Of a stretch of DNA of 64,000 bases, positions 9,947 through 19,599 are shown piece after piece (position 1 is the first letter of the stretch; each line of letters opens with the position of its first letter). A program made the translations under genes and the position numbers. The stretch comes from Piscinibacter caeni (GTDB lineage Bacteria; Pseudomonadota; Gammaproteobacteria; Burkholderiales; Burkholderiaceae_C), in assembly GCA_003265685.1 (NCBI GenBank), contig QJOU01000022.1, positions 1 through 64,000 on the forward strand. The letters run 5' to 3'. The notes beneath the pieces are model-generated. The model had not been told where the DNA came from, searched no databases, and saw only the letters and a list, made by a program, of their open reading frames with translations.

Positions 9947-9960
9947 CCCCGGATCCGGGG
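9947..9960. repeat. Perfect 14-bp palindrome between aspA and gltI
   Basis: CCCCGGATCCGGGG, about 50 bp past the aspA stop and 85 bp before the gltI start, with a further GGGG/CCCC hairpin (9936-9945) beside it. There is no U-tract, so a terminator role for aspA is weak. Confidence 0.35.
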
Positions 9961-10010
9961 TGGCCATCGCTTCCGCAAGCTCCATGCCTAGGCCACTCGG
10001 CGCGCCCCGC

Positions 10011-11432
<1,422 letters not shown>

Positions 11433-11517
11433 GGGGGCGCACTGTAGGGGCGGGCCAATGTCGTGGCCAATGCCGTTTCGCGGCCGGGCCATGCATTCCT
11501 TGCATGGCCCCTCCGGG

Positions 11518-12456
11518 TCAACCCTGAGCCGGGGGCCGGCGCGCCTCGCTGCGCAGGAAGTCCCACAGCGCCAGCGCGCCCGCCTTGGCGTGGCGTGCGG
11601 TCTCGGGGCGCTCGCGGTAGATGCGCACCTCCATCGTCAACTCGTGCTGGCCGGGCTCGGCGGCGCGCACCAGGCGCTTGCCCTTGAGCTCCTTGCGCAC
11701 CGAGCTGGCGGGCAGGAAGGCCAGGCCGTGGCCTTCCAGCGCCATCGCCTTCAGGCCCTCGGCCATGTCGGTCTCGTAGACCGGCTCGAGCGCGAGCACG
11801 GGGCTGGCCTCGCGCATGATCACGCCGACCAGGCGGCCGAGGTAGGCGCCCTCGCCGTAGCTCAGGAAGGGCAGCTTGTGCGCGGGCGATCCGGGCAGGC
11901 GGTACAGCGGCGCGCCCGACGCATCGGCCTTGGCGTAGGGCGCGAGCGTCTCGCGGCCGAGGCTGAGCATCTCGTAGCGGTCACCCGGCAGCTGCAGCGG
12001 GTCGCTCGGGTGGTGGTAGGCGATCAGCAGGTCGCAGCCGCCTTCGGTGAGTTGCAGCACCGCGTCGTGCACGTTCAGGGTGATGAGCCGGCTCTTGAGC
12101 GCGCCGAAGCGCTCGCGCAGGTCGGTCAGCCAGTGCGGGAAGAAGCTGAAGGCCAGCGAGTGCGGCACCGCGAACTCGATCATGTCCGCGGCGCCGCTCT
12201 GGTGCGCGCGCATCATGTTGCGCGTGGCCTGCAGCGTGCCGAGGATCTCGAGCGCCTGCGCGTGCAGCGTTTCGCCGGCGGGCGTCAGGCGCGTCGGGTA
12301 GGACGAGCGGTCGACCAGGTCGATGCCGGCCCAGGCCTCGAGGGCCTGGATGCGGCGCGAGAACGCGGGCTGGGTGACGTGGCGCAACTGCGCCGAGCGC
12401 GAGAAGCTGCGCGTCTCGGCGAGGCTGACGAAGTCCTCGAGCCACTTGGTTTCCAC
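11518..12456 (-). CDS. LysR-family transcription regulator
   Basis: A 312-residue regulator with an N-terminal winged HTH (residues 1-60, including AETRSFSRSAQLRHVTQPAFSR) and a C-terminal LysR substrate-binding domain from about residue 90. The start is taken as GTG at 12456 (VETKWLEDFVSL); no ATG fits the family N-terminus. It lies 85 bp upstream of aspA on the same strand and is divergent from an MFS transporter with a 78-bp gap, so either could be a target. The effector cannot be told from sequence. Confidence 0.9.
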   Translation of the reverse strand: METKWLEDFVSLAETRSFSRSAQLRHVTQPAFSRRIQALEAWAGIDLVDRSSYPTRLTPAGETLHAQALEILGTLQATRNMMRAHQSGAADMIEFAVPHSLAFSFFPHWLTDLRERFGALKSRLITLNVHDAVLQLTEGGCDLLIAYHHPSDPLQLPGDRYEMLSLGRETLAPYAKADASGAPLYRLPGSPAHKLPFLSYGEGAYLGRLVGVIMREASPVLALEPVYETDMAEGLKAMALEGHGLAFLPASSVRKELKGKRLVRAAEPGQHELTMEVRIYRERPETARHAKAGALALWDFLRSEARRPPAQG

Positions 12457-12534
12457 GGCCGGCAGTGTAGCCAGCCGCTGCCGGGGCGAGGCCCCGGGGC
12501 CCGGACGCGGTCCGCGCAGGCACACTGCGGCGCG

Positions 12535-13728
12535 ATGAGCAGCGCCCACCCTTCCCCCGCCACCCGGCATGCCGCCTGGTTCGTGTTCGCCGCCGGCGTC
12601 TGCGCCGCGCTGCACGTGGGCAAGCTGCCGCCGGCGATCGGCGCGCTGCGCGAGGCGCTCGGCATCAGCCTGGTCGAGGCCGGGTTCCTGCTCTCGCTGG
12701 TGCAGGCGGCCGGCATGGCGGCAGGCATCGCCTTCGGCCTGCTCGCCGACGCGATCGGGCTGCGCCGCAGCATGCAGGTCGGCCTCGCGCTGCTGGCCGC
12801 CGCGAGCGCGCTGGGCGCCGCGGCCGAGAGCGTCGCGGCGCTGCTCACGCTGCGCGCGCTCGAGGGCATCGGCTTCCTGATGGTGGTGCTGCCCGCCCCC
12901 GGGCTGATCCGCCGCCTCGTGCCGCCGCAGCGCCTCGCGGTGATGCTGGGCGTGTGGGGCACCTACATGCCGCTGGGCGCCGCGATCGGCCTGCTGGCCG
13001 GGCCGGTGTGGATCGCGGCGCTGGGCTGGCGCTCGTGGTGGCTGCTGCTGGGCGGGCTGTCGGCGCTGTCGGCGCTGTCGCTGCGCACGCTCGTCGACGC
13101 GCCGGCGGCGGCGCGCGGCGGCGCCGGCCTGCCGGAGCGCCTGGCGCGCACGCTGCGCGACGCCGGACCCTGGCTGGTGGCGGGCTGCTTCGCGCTCTAC
13201 TCCAGCCAGTGGCTGGCGGTGATCGGCTTCCTGCCCACCATCTACACCGGCGCCGGCATTGCCCCGGCGCTGACCGGCGTGCTGACCGCGCTGGCCGCCG
13301 CGGTCAACATGCTCGGCAACCTCGGCGCCGGGCGGCTGCTGCAGCGCGGCGTGGCGCCGCCGCGGCTGCTGGCCATCGGCTTCGTGGTGATGGCGCTGGC
13401 CGCCGGCGCGGCCTTTGCGGGCAGTGCCGGGGCGGGCCTGCCGCCGGTCGGCCGATTCATCGCGGTGCTGGTGTTCTCCGGCGTCGGCGGCATGGTGCCG
13501 GCCACGCTGTTCGCGCTCGCCATGCGCCTGGCCCCCGGCGAGGACACGGTCTCGACGACGGTGGGCTGGATGCAGCAGCTCTCGGCCCTGGGCCAGTTCG
13601 CCGGGCCGCCGATCGTCGCCGCCATCGCCGCCCGCGCGGGCGGCTGGCACTGGACCTGGCTGGCCACCGGCGCGGCCTCGCTGCTCGCGCTCGGCCTGGC
13701 CGCGCTCGTGGCGCGGCGGCTGCGCTAG
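12535..13728 (+). CDS. MFS transporter (CynX/NimT-like)
   Basis: A 397-residue membrane protein with about twelve hydrophobic segments and the MFS cytoplasmic loop motif after helix 2 (GLLADAIGLRRSMQ, residues 64-77). Substrate is unknown; it resembles the group holding anion and drug carriers. Divergent from the LysR gene, which may control it. Its stop codon overlaps the tail of the convergent ABC exporter gene by 4 bp. Confidence 0.85.
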   Translation: MSSAHPSPATRHAAWFVFAAGVCAALHVGKLPPAIGALREALGISLVEAGFLLSLVQAAGMAAGIAFGLLADAIGLRRSMQVGLALLAAASALGAAAESVAALLTLRALEGIGFLMVVLPAPGLIRRLVPPQRLAVMLGVWGTYMPLGAAIGLLAGPVWIAALGWRSWWLLLGGLSALSALSLRTLVDAPAAARGGAGLPERLARTLRDAGPWLVAGCFALYSSQWLAVIGFLPTIYTGAGIAPALTGVLTALAAAVNMLGNLGAGRLLQRGVAPPRLLAIGFVVMALAAGAAFAGSAGAGLPPVGRFIAVLVFSGVGGMVPATLFALAMRLAPGEDTVSTTVGWMQQLSALGQFAGPPIVAAIAARAGGWHWTWLATGAASLLALGLAALVARRLR

Positions 13729-15548
13729 GCCGGCTCCTCCTCGCCGGCCTGCTGCAGGCGCCACATCTCGGCGTAGCGCCCGCCGCGCTCGAGCAGCTCG
13801 GCATGCGTGCCGCGCTCGACGATGCGGCCGTGCTCCATCACCAGGATCTGGTGCGCATCGGCCACGGTCGAGAGCCGGTGCGCGATCACCAGTGCGGTCT
13901 TGTTGCGCGCCGCGCTCTTCAGCTCCTCCTGGATGGCACGCTCGTTGGCCGAATCGAGCGCCGAGGTGGCCTCGTCGAAGATCAGCAGCGGCGGGTTCTT
14001 CAGCAGCGTGCGCGCGATCGCCACGCGCTGCTTCTCGCCGCCGGAGAGCTTGAGCCCGCGTTCGCCGACCATCGTGTCGTAGCCCTTGGGCGTGCTCGTG
14101 ATGAAGCGGTGGATGTGCGCCGCCTGCGCCGCCGCCTCCACCTCGGCGCGGCCCGCGCCCGGGCGGCCGTAGGCGATGTTGTATTCCACCGTGTCGTTGA
14201 ACAGCACCGTGTCCTGCGGCACGATGCCGATGGCCGCGCGCAGGCTCTTCTGCGTCACCTGCCGGATGTCCTGCCCGTCGATCAGGATGCGCCCGGCATC
14301 GACGTCGTAGAAGCGGTACAGCAGCCGCGCCAGCGTGCTCTTGCCCGAGCCCGAGGGGCCGACCACGGCGACCGTCTTGCCGGCCGGGATCTCGAAGTCG
14401 ATGCCGTGCAGGATCTCGCGGTCGGCGTCGTAGCCGAAGCGCACACCCTCGAAGCGCACCGCCGCGCCCTGCGTGGCCAGCGGCAGCGCCCCCGGCGCGT
14501 CGGCCACCTCGCGGTGCTCGCCGAGCAGGGTGAACATCTTCTCCATGTCGATCATCGACTGCTTGATCTCGCGGTAGATGACGCCCAGGAAGTTCAGCGG
14601 GATGTAGAGCTGGATCATCAGCGCGTTGACCAGCACCAGGTCGCCCAGGGTCATGGTGCCGGCCACCACGCCGACCGTGGCACGCCACACCAGCAGCACG
14701 ACGGCGGCCGAGATGATCAGGCTCTGGCCCAGGTTCAGCAGCGACAGCGAGGTCTGCGACTTGACCGAGGCGCGCTCGAGCTGGCGCAGGTTCTCGTCGT
14801 AGCGCGCCTGCTCGAAGGACTCGTTGCCGAAGTACTTGACCGTCTCGTAGTTGATCAGCGCGTCGACCGCCTTGGTGTTGGCCTTGCTGTCCTGCTCGTT
14901 CATCGCGCGGCGGAAGTGCGTGCGCCACTCGGTCACCGTGACGGTGAAGCCGATGTAGAGCACCAGCGCGCTCAGCGTGATGGCGGCGAACCAGCCGTCG
15001 AACTTGGCCGACAGCAGCGAGATCACCAGCGTCATCTCCACCAGCGTGGGCAGGATGGTGTAGATGGTGTAGTTCAGCAGCGAGTGGATCGAGCGCGAGC
15101 CGCGCTCGATGTCGCGCGAGACGCCGCCGGTCTGGCGCTCGAGGTGGAAGCGCAGGCTCAGGCTGAGCAGGTGCTCGAAGGCCTCCAGCGAGACGCGCCG
15201 CGCGATGCGCGCGGCCACCGGGTAGAACAGGAACTCGCGCAGCTCGGTGAACAGCGTCACCGAGACGCGCAGCGCGCCGTAGGCCATCAGCAGCGCCACC
15301 GGCACGGCCAGCGCCACGCGCGGGTCGCCCGGCTTCAGGTCGAGCGCATCGACCAGGCCCTTGAGCACCAGCGGCACGCCGACGTTGGCGACCTTGGCCG
15401 CCACCAGGAAGCCGAGCGCCACCAGCACGCGCCAGCGCCACTGCCACACGTAGGGCGCGAGCTTGCGCAGCGTGGCCCAGTCCGAACGCGGCGCGCCCGT
15501 GGCGGGCGCGGCCGGGGCGCTGGACATCGGCAGGCTGTGGCGGCGCAT
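13725..15548 (-). CDS. ATM1/HMT1-type ABC exporter (fused permease-ATPase)
   Basis: A 607-residue half-transporter with an N-terminal six-helix exporter domain (about 30-320) and a C-terminal ATPase: Walker [10 protein letters not shown], signature LSGGEKQR, Walker B LLIFDEATSALD. The membrane domain has the ATM1-like NYETVKYFGNE motif. Bacterial ATM1 proteins export glutathione-linked compounds and help with heavy-metal tolerance and Fe-S supply; the substrate here is inferred. Start is ATG 15548; ATG 15527 is also possible (600 residues). Divergent from the thioesterase gene by 49 bp. Confidence 0.9.
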   Translation of the reverse strand: MRRHSLPMSSAPAAPATGAPRSDWATLRKLAPYVWQWRWRVLVALGFLVAAKVANVGVPLVLKGLVDALDLKPGDPRVALAVPVALLMAYGALRVSVTLFTELREFLFYPVAARIARRVSLEAFEHLLSLSLRFHLERQTGGVSRDIERGSRSIHSLLNYTIYTILPTLVEMTLVISLLSAKFDGWFAAITLSALVLYIGFTVTVTEWRTHFRRAMNEQDSKANTKAVDALINYETVKYFGNESFEQARYDENLRQLERASVKSQTSLSLLNLGQSLIISAAVVLLVWRATVGVVAGTMTLGDLVLVNALMIQLYIPLNFLGVIYREIKQSMIDMEKMFTLLGEHREVADAPGALPLATQGAAVRFEGVRFGYDADREILHGIDFEIPAGKTVAVVGPSGSGKSTLARLLYRFYDVDAGRILIDGQDIRQVTQKSLRAAIGIVPQDTVLFNDTVEYNIAYGRPGAGRAEVEAAAQAAHIHRFITSTPKGYDTMVGERGLKLSGGEKQRVAIARTLLKNPPLLIFDEATSALDSANERAIQEELKSAARNKTALVIAHRLSTVADAHQILVMEHGRIVERGTHAELLERGGRYAEMWRLQQAGEEEPA

Positions 15549-15597
15549 GGCGGCGGGGCGTGGAAGAATGCGGCGAACCCACCGCAGGTGCAGCAAT

Positions 15598-16020
15598 ATG
15601 CCCGAGATTTCAAGCCACCCCGATGCCGCCGCCCCGCTGCAGCTCCCCGAGGACCGCCAGCTCGTGATGCGCGTGATGCCGATGCCCGCCGACGCCAACG
15701 GCAACGGCGACATCTTCGGCGGCTGGATCATGGCGCAGGTCGACCTGGCCGGTGCGGTGTTGCCGGCGCGCATCTCCAAGGGCCGCATCGCCACCGTGGC
15801 GGTGAACCAGTTCGTCTTCAAGCAGCCGGTCTCGGTGGGCGACCTGCTGAGCTTCTATGCCAAGGTGGAGCGCATCGGCAACACCTCGGTCACCGTGCAT
15901 GTCGAGGTCTACGCCGAGCGCAACCCGGCCGACCTGCGGGTGGTGAAGGTGACCGAGGCCAACCTCACCTACGTGGCGATCGACCTGCAGGGCCAGCCGC
16001 GCCAGATTCCAAAGGGCTGA
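15598..16020 (+). CDS. YciA-type hotdog acyl-CoA thioesterase
   Basis: A 140-residue hotdog-fold protein. The segment NGNGDIFGGWIMAQVDLAG holds the conserved Asp and helix of acyl-CoA thioester hydrolases of the YciA/BACH type. It would release fatty acid and CoA from acyl-CoA in the cytoplasm. ATG at 15598. Its 3' end overlaps the convergent SGNH hydrolase gene by 56 bp, and it lies next to a beta-oxidation gene set. Confidence 0.9.
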   Translation: MPEISSHPDAAAPLQLPEDRQLVMRVMPMPADANGNGDIFGGWIMAQVDLAGAVLPARISKGRIATVAVNQFVFKQPVSVGDLLSFYAKVERIGNTSVTVHVEVYAERNPADLRVVKVTEANLTYVAIDLQGQPRQIPKG

Positions 16021-16735
16021 GCCGCTCGGCGATGAACCCCGCCAGCGCCTCGCCGCAGGCGCGGTAGACCGGCGCGCCGGGGTGGAAGCCGTCGGCGGCC
16101 ATGGTCTGCGGCCCGAGCTGCAGCGCGATCGGCACATGGTGCACGTCGGCGCGTGTGGCGGCCCAGCGGGCCAGCGCCGCGTCGTGCGCACGGGCCTCGG
16201 CCCCGGCGAACCAGCGCAGCGGCTGAGGCAGCAGCGGGAACTGGTGCATCGGCGGCAGCGGGGCGAACACCACGTGACGCACGCCGGCCTCGGCAAACAG
16301 CCAGTCGGCCAGCGCCGCGCGCTGCTGCACGGCGCGGCGCGGCGGCACCTGCTCGACCACGTCGTTGACGCCCAGCACCGCCACGGCCAGGTCGTAGGGG
16401 CCGGGCGGCGCCTCCTGCAGCAGCGCCAGCGCCTGCGCGCTGGTGGTGCCGCTGCGCGCCTGCAGGCGCCACTCGATGCAGCGCCCGCTGCGCGCGGCCA
16501 GGGTGCGCGTCAGGTGCCCGGCCAGCGCCTCGTCCTGCGTCGCCACGCCCACGCCCGCAGCCGACGAGTCGCCCACGATCAGCAGGCGCAGCGGCGCGCC
16601 CTCGCCCAGGCGGCCCGCGCGCGGGCCGGCCGCCTCGGGCAGCGTCGGCGCACGCCGCCGCAGCGCCACCGCCTGCGCGACCAGCACCGGCATCAGCACC
16701 GGCATCAGCACGGGCTTGAGCGCGGCGGCGACCAT
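15965..16735 (-). CDS. SGNH/GDSL-type hydrolase
   Basis: A 256-residue hydrolase of the SGNH clan: block I GDSSAAGVG (nucleophile Ser), block III GVNDV, and the C-terminal DGFHP with the Asp/His pair. A hydrophobic N-terminus (residues 3-25) could anchor or export it; the segment contains a PVLM repeat encoded by a 12-bp tandem repeat. It starts 4 bp after the enoyl-CoA hydratase stop, so it is the last gene of the beta-oxidation operon. Esterase or lysophospholipase activity is likely but the substrate is unknown. Confidence 0.85.
   Translation of the reverse strand: MVAAALKPVLMPVLMPVLVAQAVALRRRAPTLPEAAGPRAGRLGEGAPLRLLIVGDSSAAGVGVATQDEALAGHLTRTLAARSGRCIEWRLQARSGTTSAQALALLQEAPPGPYDLAVAVLGVNDVVEQVPPRRAVQQRAALADWLFAEAGVRHVVFAPLPPMHQFPLLPQPLRWFAGAEARAHDAALARWAATRADVHHVPIALQLGPQTMAADGFHPGAPVYRACGEALAGFIAERLSPLESGAAGPAGRSPRR
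16682..16715. repeat. 12-bp tandem repeat inside the SGNH hydrolase gene
   Basis: Almost three copies of CAGCACCGGCAT, in frame, encoding a repeated PVLM in the hydrophobic N-terminus. A slippage site that could vary the length of this segment. Confidence 0.7.
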
Positions 16736-16739
16736 TTGC

Positions 16740-17516
16740 TCAGGAGAACTTCGAGAAGTCCGGCTTGCGCTTCTGGAAGAAGGCCTGGAAGGCCTCCATC
16801 GCCTCGGGGCTGCGCAGGCGCTGCGCGAACAGCTCGCCCTCGACCGCGATGGTCTTCAGCACCTCCTCGGCGCTGGCGCGGCGCAGCAGCTTCTTGGTCT
16901 CGCGCACCGCGCCCGGCGGCAGCGCGTTGAAGCGCTCGGCCACCCGGCGCGCGTGGTTCACCACCTCGCCGGCCGGCAGCACGGCATTGGCGATGCCGGC
17001 CTCCACCGCGTCCTGCGGCGAGAACGGGTCGCCCAGCAGCAGCTTCTCGGCCGCGCGCACGTTGCCCAGCAGGCGCGGCACGATCAGGCTGGAGGCGAAC
17101 TCCGGCACCAGGCCGAGGCTGACGAAGGGCATCGCCAGGCGGGCCTCGTCGCTGACGTAGACCAGGTCGCAGTGCAGCAGCATCGTGGTGCCGATGCCGA
17201 CCGCTGCGCCGGTGACCGCCGCGACCACCGGCTTGTCGATGCCGGTCAGCGCACGCATGAAGCGGAACACCGGCGAGTCCGGATTCGTCGTGCCCTCGCC
17301 CGGGCCGCGGCTCATGAAGTCCTCGATGTCGTTGCCGCTGCTGAAGATGCCCGGCTGGCCGGTGATCAGCACGGCGCGCACCGCGGCGTCGGCCTGCGCG
17401 GCGTCCAGCGCCTCGGCCATGGCGCGGTACATCGCCACCGTCAGCGCGTTCTTCTTCTCCGGGCGGGCGATCTCGATCGTGGCCACGCCGTTCAGCGTCG
17501 CGGTGCGGATGCTCAT
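16740..17516 (-). CDS. Enoyl-CoA hydratase/isomerase family protein
   Basis: A 258-residue crotonase-fold protein. The oxyanion-hole region (GIFSSGNDIEDF) and the GLVPEFASS segment with a Glu at the active-site position are visible. The single Glu pattern suits an enoyl-CoA isomerase/hydratase of the PaaG/ECI kind; the exact reaction is not settled. ATG at 17516 overlaps the upstream alpha/beta hydrolase stop by 4 bp. Part of the TetR-led fatty-acid operon. Confidence 0.88.
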   Translation of the reverse strand: MSIRTATLNGVATIEIARPEKKNALTVAMYRAMAEALDAAQADAAVRAVLITGQPGIFSSGNDIEDFMSRGPGEGTTNPDSPVFRFMRALTGIDKPVVAAVTGAAVGIGTTMLLHCDLVYVSDEARLAMPFVSLGLVPEFASSLIVPRLLGNVRAAEKLLLGDPFSPQDAVEAGIANAVLPAGEVVNHARRVAERFNALPPGAVRETKKLLRRASAEEVLKTIAVEGELFAQRLRSPEAMEAFQAFFQKRKPDFSKFS

Positions 17517-18382
17517 GCGGGGGTCTCCTGGTGGGGGTGCAGGCCATGCAGCCAGTGCAGCGTGCGCTGCCAGAGCGTGGGCCGGAACTGCTCGCGGAAG
17601 AAGCCGAAGTGGCCGATGCGGGGCGCCTGCACGTCGCCCGGCGCGATGCGCTCGATGCGCGCCGGGGCGTTGGCGTAGAAGCCGACCAGCGTGTGCGTGC
17701 CGCGCTCGGTCATCAGCTCGTCGTCGGTCATCGACAGCGCGACGATCGGGAAGCGCAGCGCCGCGAACTGCGCCCCCACGCCCTCGACGCCGACGTGGTA
17801 GCGCGGGTGCAGGCACCAGCGCCGCCATTGCAGGATCACGCCGCGCGGCAGGTCGCCGACCTTGCCGAGCCGCCGGCCCGGGAAGTAGCCGCACAGCGCG
17901 GTGGCCAGCGGCACGGCGACATGCCAGAAGTACGGCACGATGCGCTTGAGCCGCGGCGCGTTGTCGCGCCAGTAGCCGCTGCCCGCCGCCACCGAGAGCA
18001 GCCCGGCGATGCGCTCGCGCTGCGCCAGCAGCCCGGGCAGCTGCGCACCCAGGCTGTGGCCGATCAGGAACAGCGGCACGCCGCCCGCGCGGGCGGCCAG
18101 CGCCTCGATCACCGTGTCGGTGTCGCGCGCCCAGTCGAACAGGTCGGCGCGGAAGCCGCGCAGCGAGCCCGGGCGCGAGTCGCCGCAGCCGCGGTAGTCG
18201 AAGGTGGCGACCAGGAAGCCCTCGCCCGCCAGCCAGCGGGCGAAGGGGACGTAATAGGCCTGCTGCACGCCCATTGCGCCACCGATCAGCACCGCGGCGT
18301 GATGCGGTGTCGCGTCCGCCGGCGCGAAGAAGCGGACGGCGACCGCCGCCCCGTCGGGCGTCGTCAGCGTGCACGCTTCCAC
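17513..18382 (-). CDS. Alpha/beta hydrolase
   Basis: A 289-residue alpha/beta-fold protein. The nucleophile elbow GHSLG is near residue 108 and a late GHFGFF segment supplies the probable catalytic His. The DYRGCGDS motif precedes it, as in the YheT/COG4757-like hydrolases. GTG start, 4 bp after the thiolase stop; its own stop overlaps the next gene. Location inside a beta-oxidation operon suggests an acyl ester or thioester substrate. Confidence 0.85.
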   Translation of the reverse strand: MEACTLTTPDGAAVAVRFFAPADATPHHAAVLIGGAMGVQQAYYVPFARWLAGEGFLVATFDYRGCGDSRPGSLRGFRADLFDWARDTDTVIEALAARAGGVPLFLIGHSLGAQLPGLLAQRERIAGLLSVAAGSGYWRDNAPRLKRIVPYFWHVAVPLATALCGYFPGRRLGKVGDLPRGVILQWRRWCLHPRYHVGVEGVGAQFAALRFPIVALSMTDDELMTERGTHTLVGFYANAPARIERIAPGDVQAPRIGHFGFFREQFRPTLWQRTLHWLHGLHPHQETPA

Positions 18383-18386
18383 GCGC

Positions 18387-19586
18387 TCAGACCCGCTCGA
18401 AGATGCCGGCCGCGCCCTGCCCCATGCCGACGCACATCGTCACCATGGCGTACTTCAGGTTGTGGCGGTGCATCGCATGGATCGCGGTGGCCGAGCGGAT
18501 CGCCCCGGTGGCACCCAGCGGGTGGCCGAGCGCGATCGCGCCGCCCATCGGGTTGACCTTGGCCGCATCGAGCCCGCAGGTGTTGATGACCGCCAGCGCC
18601 TGTGCGGCGAAGGCCTCGTTCAGCTCGATCCAGCCCAGGTCGGCGAGCGTCAGGCCGCCGGCCTTCAGCGCGGCCGGGATGGCCTCGATCGGGCCGATGC
18701 CCATGATGTCGGGCGGCACGCCGCGCGCGGCGAACGACACGAAACGCGCCAGCGGCTTCAGGTCGAAGGTCTTCACGGCCTTCTCCGACGCGAGGATGAG
18801 CGCGCCGGCGCCGTCGCTGGTCTGCGAGCTGTTGCCGGCCGTGACGCTGCCCTTGGCGGCGAACACCGGCCTCAGCTTCGCCAGGCCCTCGAGCGAGGTG
18901 TCCGGCCGCGCGCCTTCGTCGAGGTTGACGGTGCGCGTTTTCGTGCGCACCTCGCCGGAGGCCAGATCCGGGAAGCGGTCGACGATCTCGATGGGCGTCA
19001 TCTCGGCCGTGAATTCGCCGGCCGCCATCGCCTTGAGCGCCTTCTGGTGCGAGGCGAGCGCGAAGGCGTCCTGCGCCTCGCGCGTGACCTTCCACTGCGC
19101 CGCCACCTTCTCGGCCGTCAGGCCCATGCCGTAGGCGATGCCGACGTTCTCGTCCTTGGCGAAGATCTCCGGGTTGAACGAGGGCTTGTTGCCGCCCATC
19201 GGCACCATGCTCATCGACTCGGCGCCGCCGGCGATCATCACGTCGGCCTCGCCGACGCGGATGCGGTCGGCCGCCATCTGCACCGCGGTCAGGCCCGAGG
19301 CGCAGAAGCGGTTGACGGTCACGCCGCCGACGCTGTGCGGCAGCCCGGCCAGCACCATGGCCACACGCGCCATGTTGATGCCCTGCTCGGCCTCCGGGAA
19401 CGAGCAGCCGACCACGGCGTCCTCGATCGCCTTCGGGTCGAGGCTGGGCACCTGGGCGAGCGCGCTGCGCACCGCGGCGACCAGCAGGTCGTCCGGCCGC
19501 GTGTTCCGGAAGTAGCCCCGGCCCGACTTGCCGATCGGCGTGCGGGTGGCGGCGACGATGTAGGCGTCCTGGATCTGTTTGCTCAT
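18387..19586 (-). CDS. Acetyl-CoA C-acyltransferase (thiolase)
   Basis: A 399-residue thiolase. Active-site Cys95 lies in NRFCASGLTA; GHPLGATGA carries the His and CVGMGQGAAG the second Cys. It performs the final thiolytic step of beta-oxidation, forming a complex or working in sequence with the multifunctional protein encoded 13 bp upstream. The gene pair order (dehydrogenase/hydratase then thiolase) matches fadB-fadA type operons. ATG start. Confidence 0.93.
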   Translation of the reverse strand: MSKQIQDAYIVAATRTPIGKSGRGYFRNTRPDDLLVAAVRSALAQVPSLDPKAIEDAVVGCSFPEAEQGINMARVAMVLAGLPHSVGGVTVNRFCASGLTAVQMAADRIRVGEADVMIAGGAESMSMVPMGGNKPSFNPEIFAKDENVGIAYGMGLTAEKVAAQWKVTREAQDAFALASHQKALKAMAAGEFTAEMTPIEIVDRFPDLASGEVRTKTRTVNLDEGARPDTSLEGLAKLRPVFAAKGSVTAGNSSQTSDGAGALILASEKAVKTFDLKPLARFVSFAARGVPPDIMGIGPIEAIPAALKAGGLTLADLGWIELNEAFAAQALAVINTCGLDAAKVNPMGGAIALGHPLGATGAIRSATAIHAMHRHNLKYAMVTMCVGMGQGAAGIFERV

Positions 19587-19599
19587 GTCGTCGCTCCGA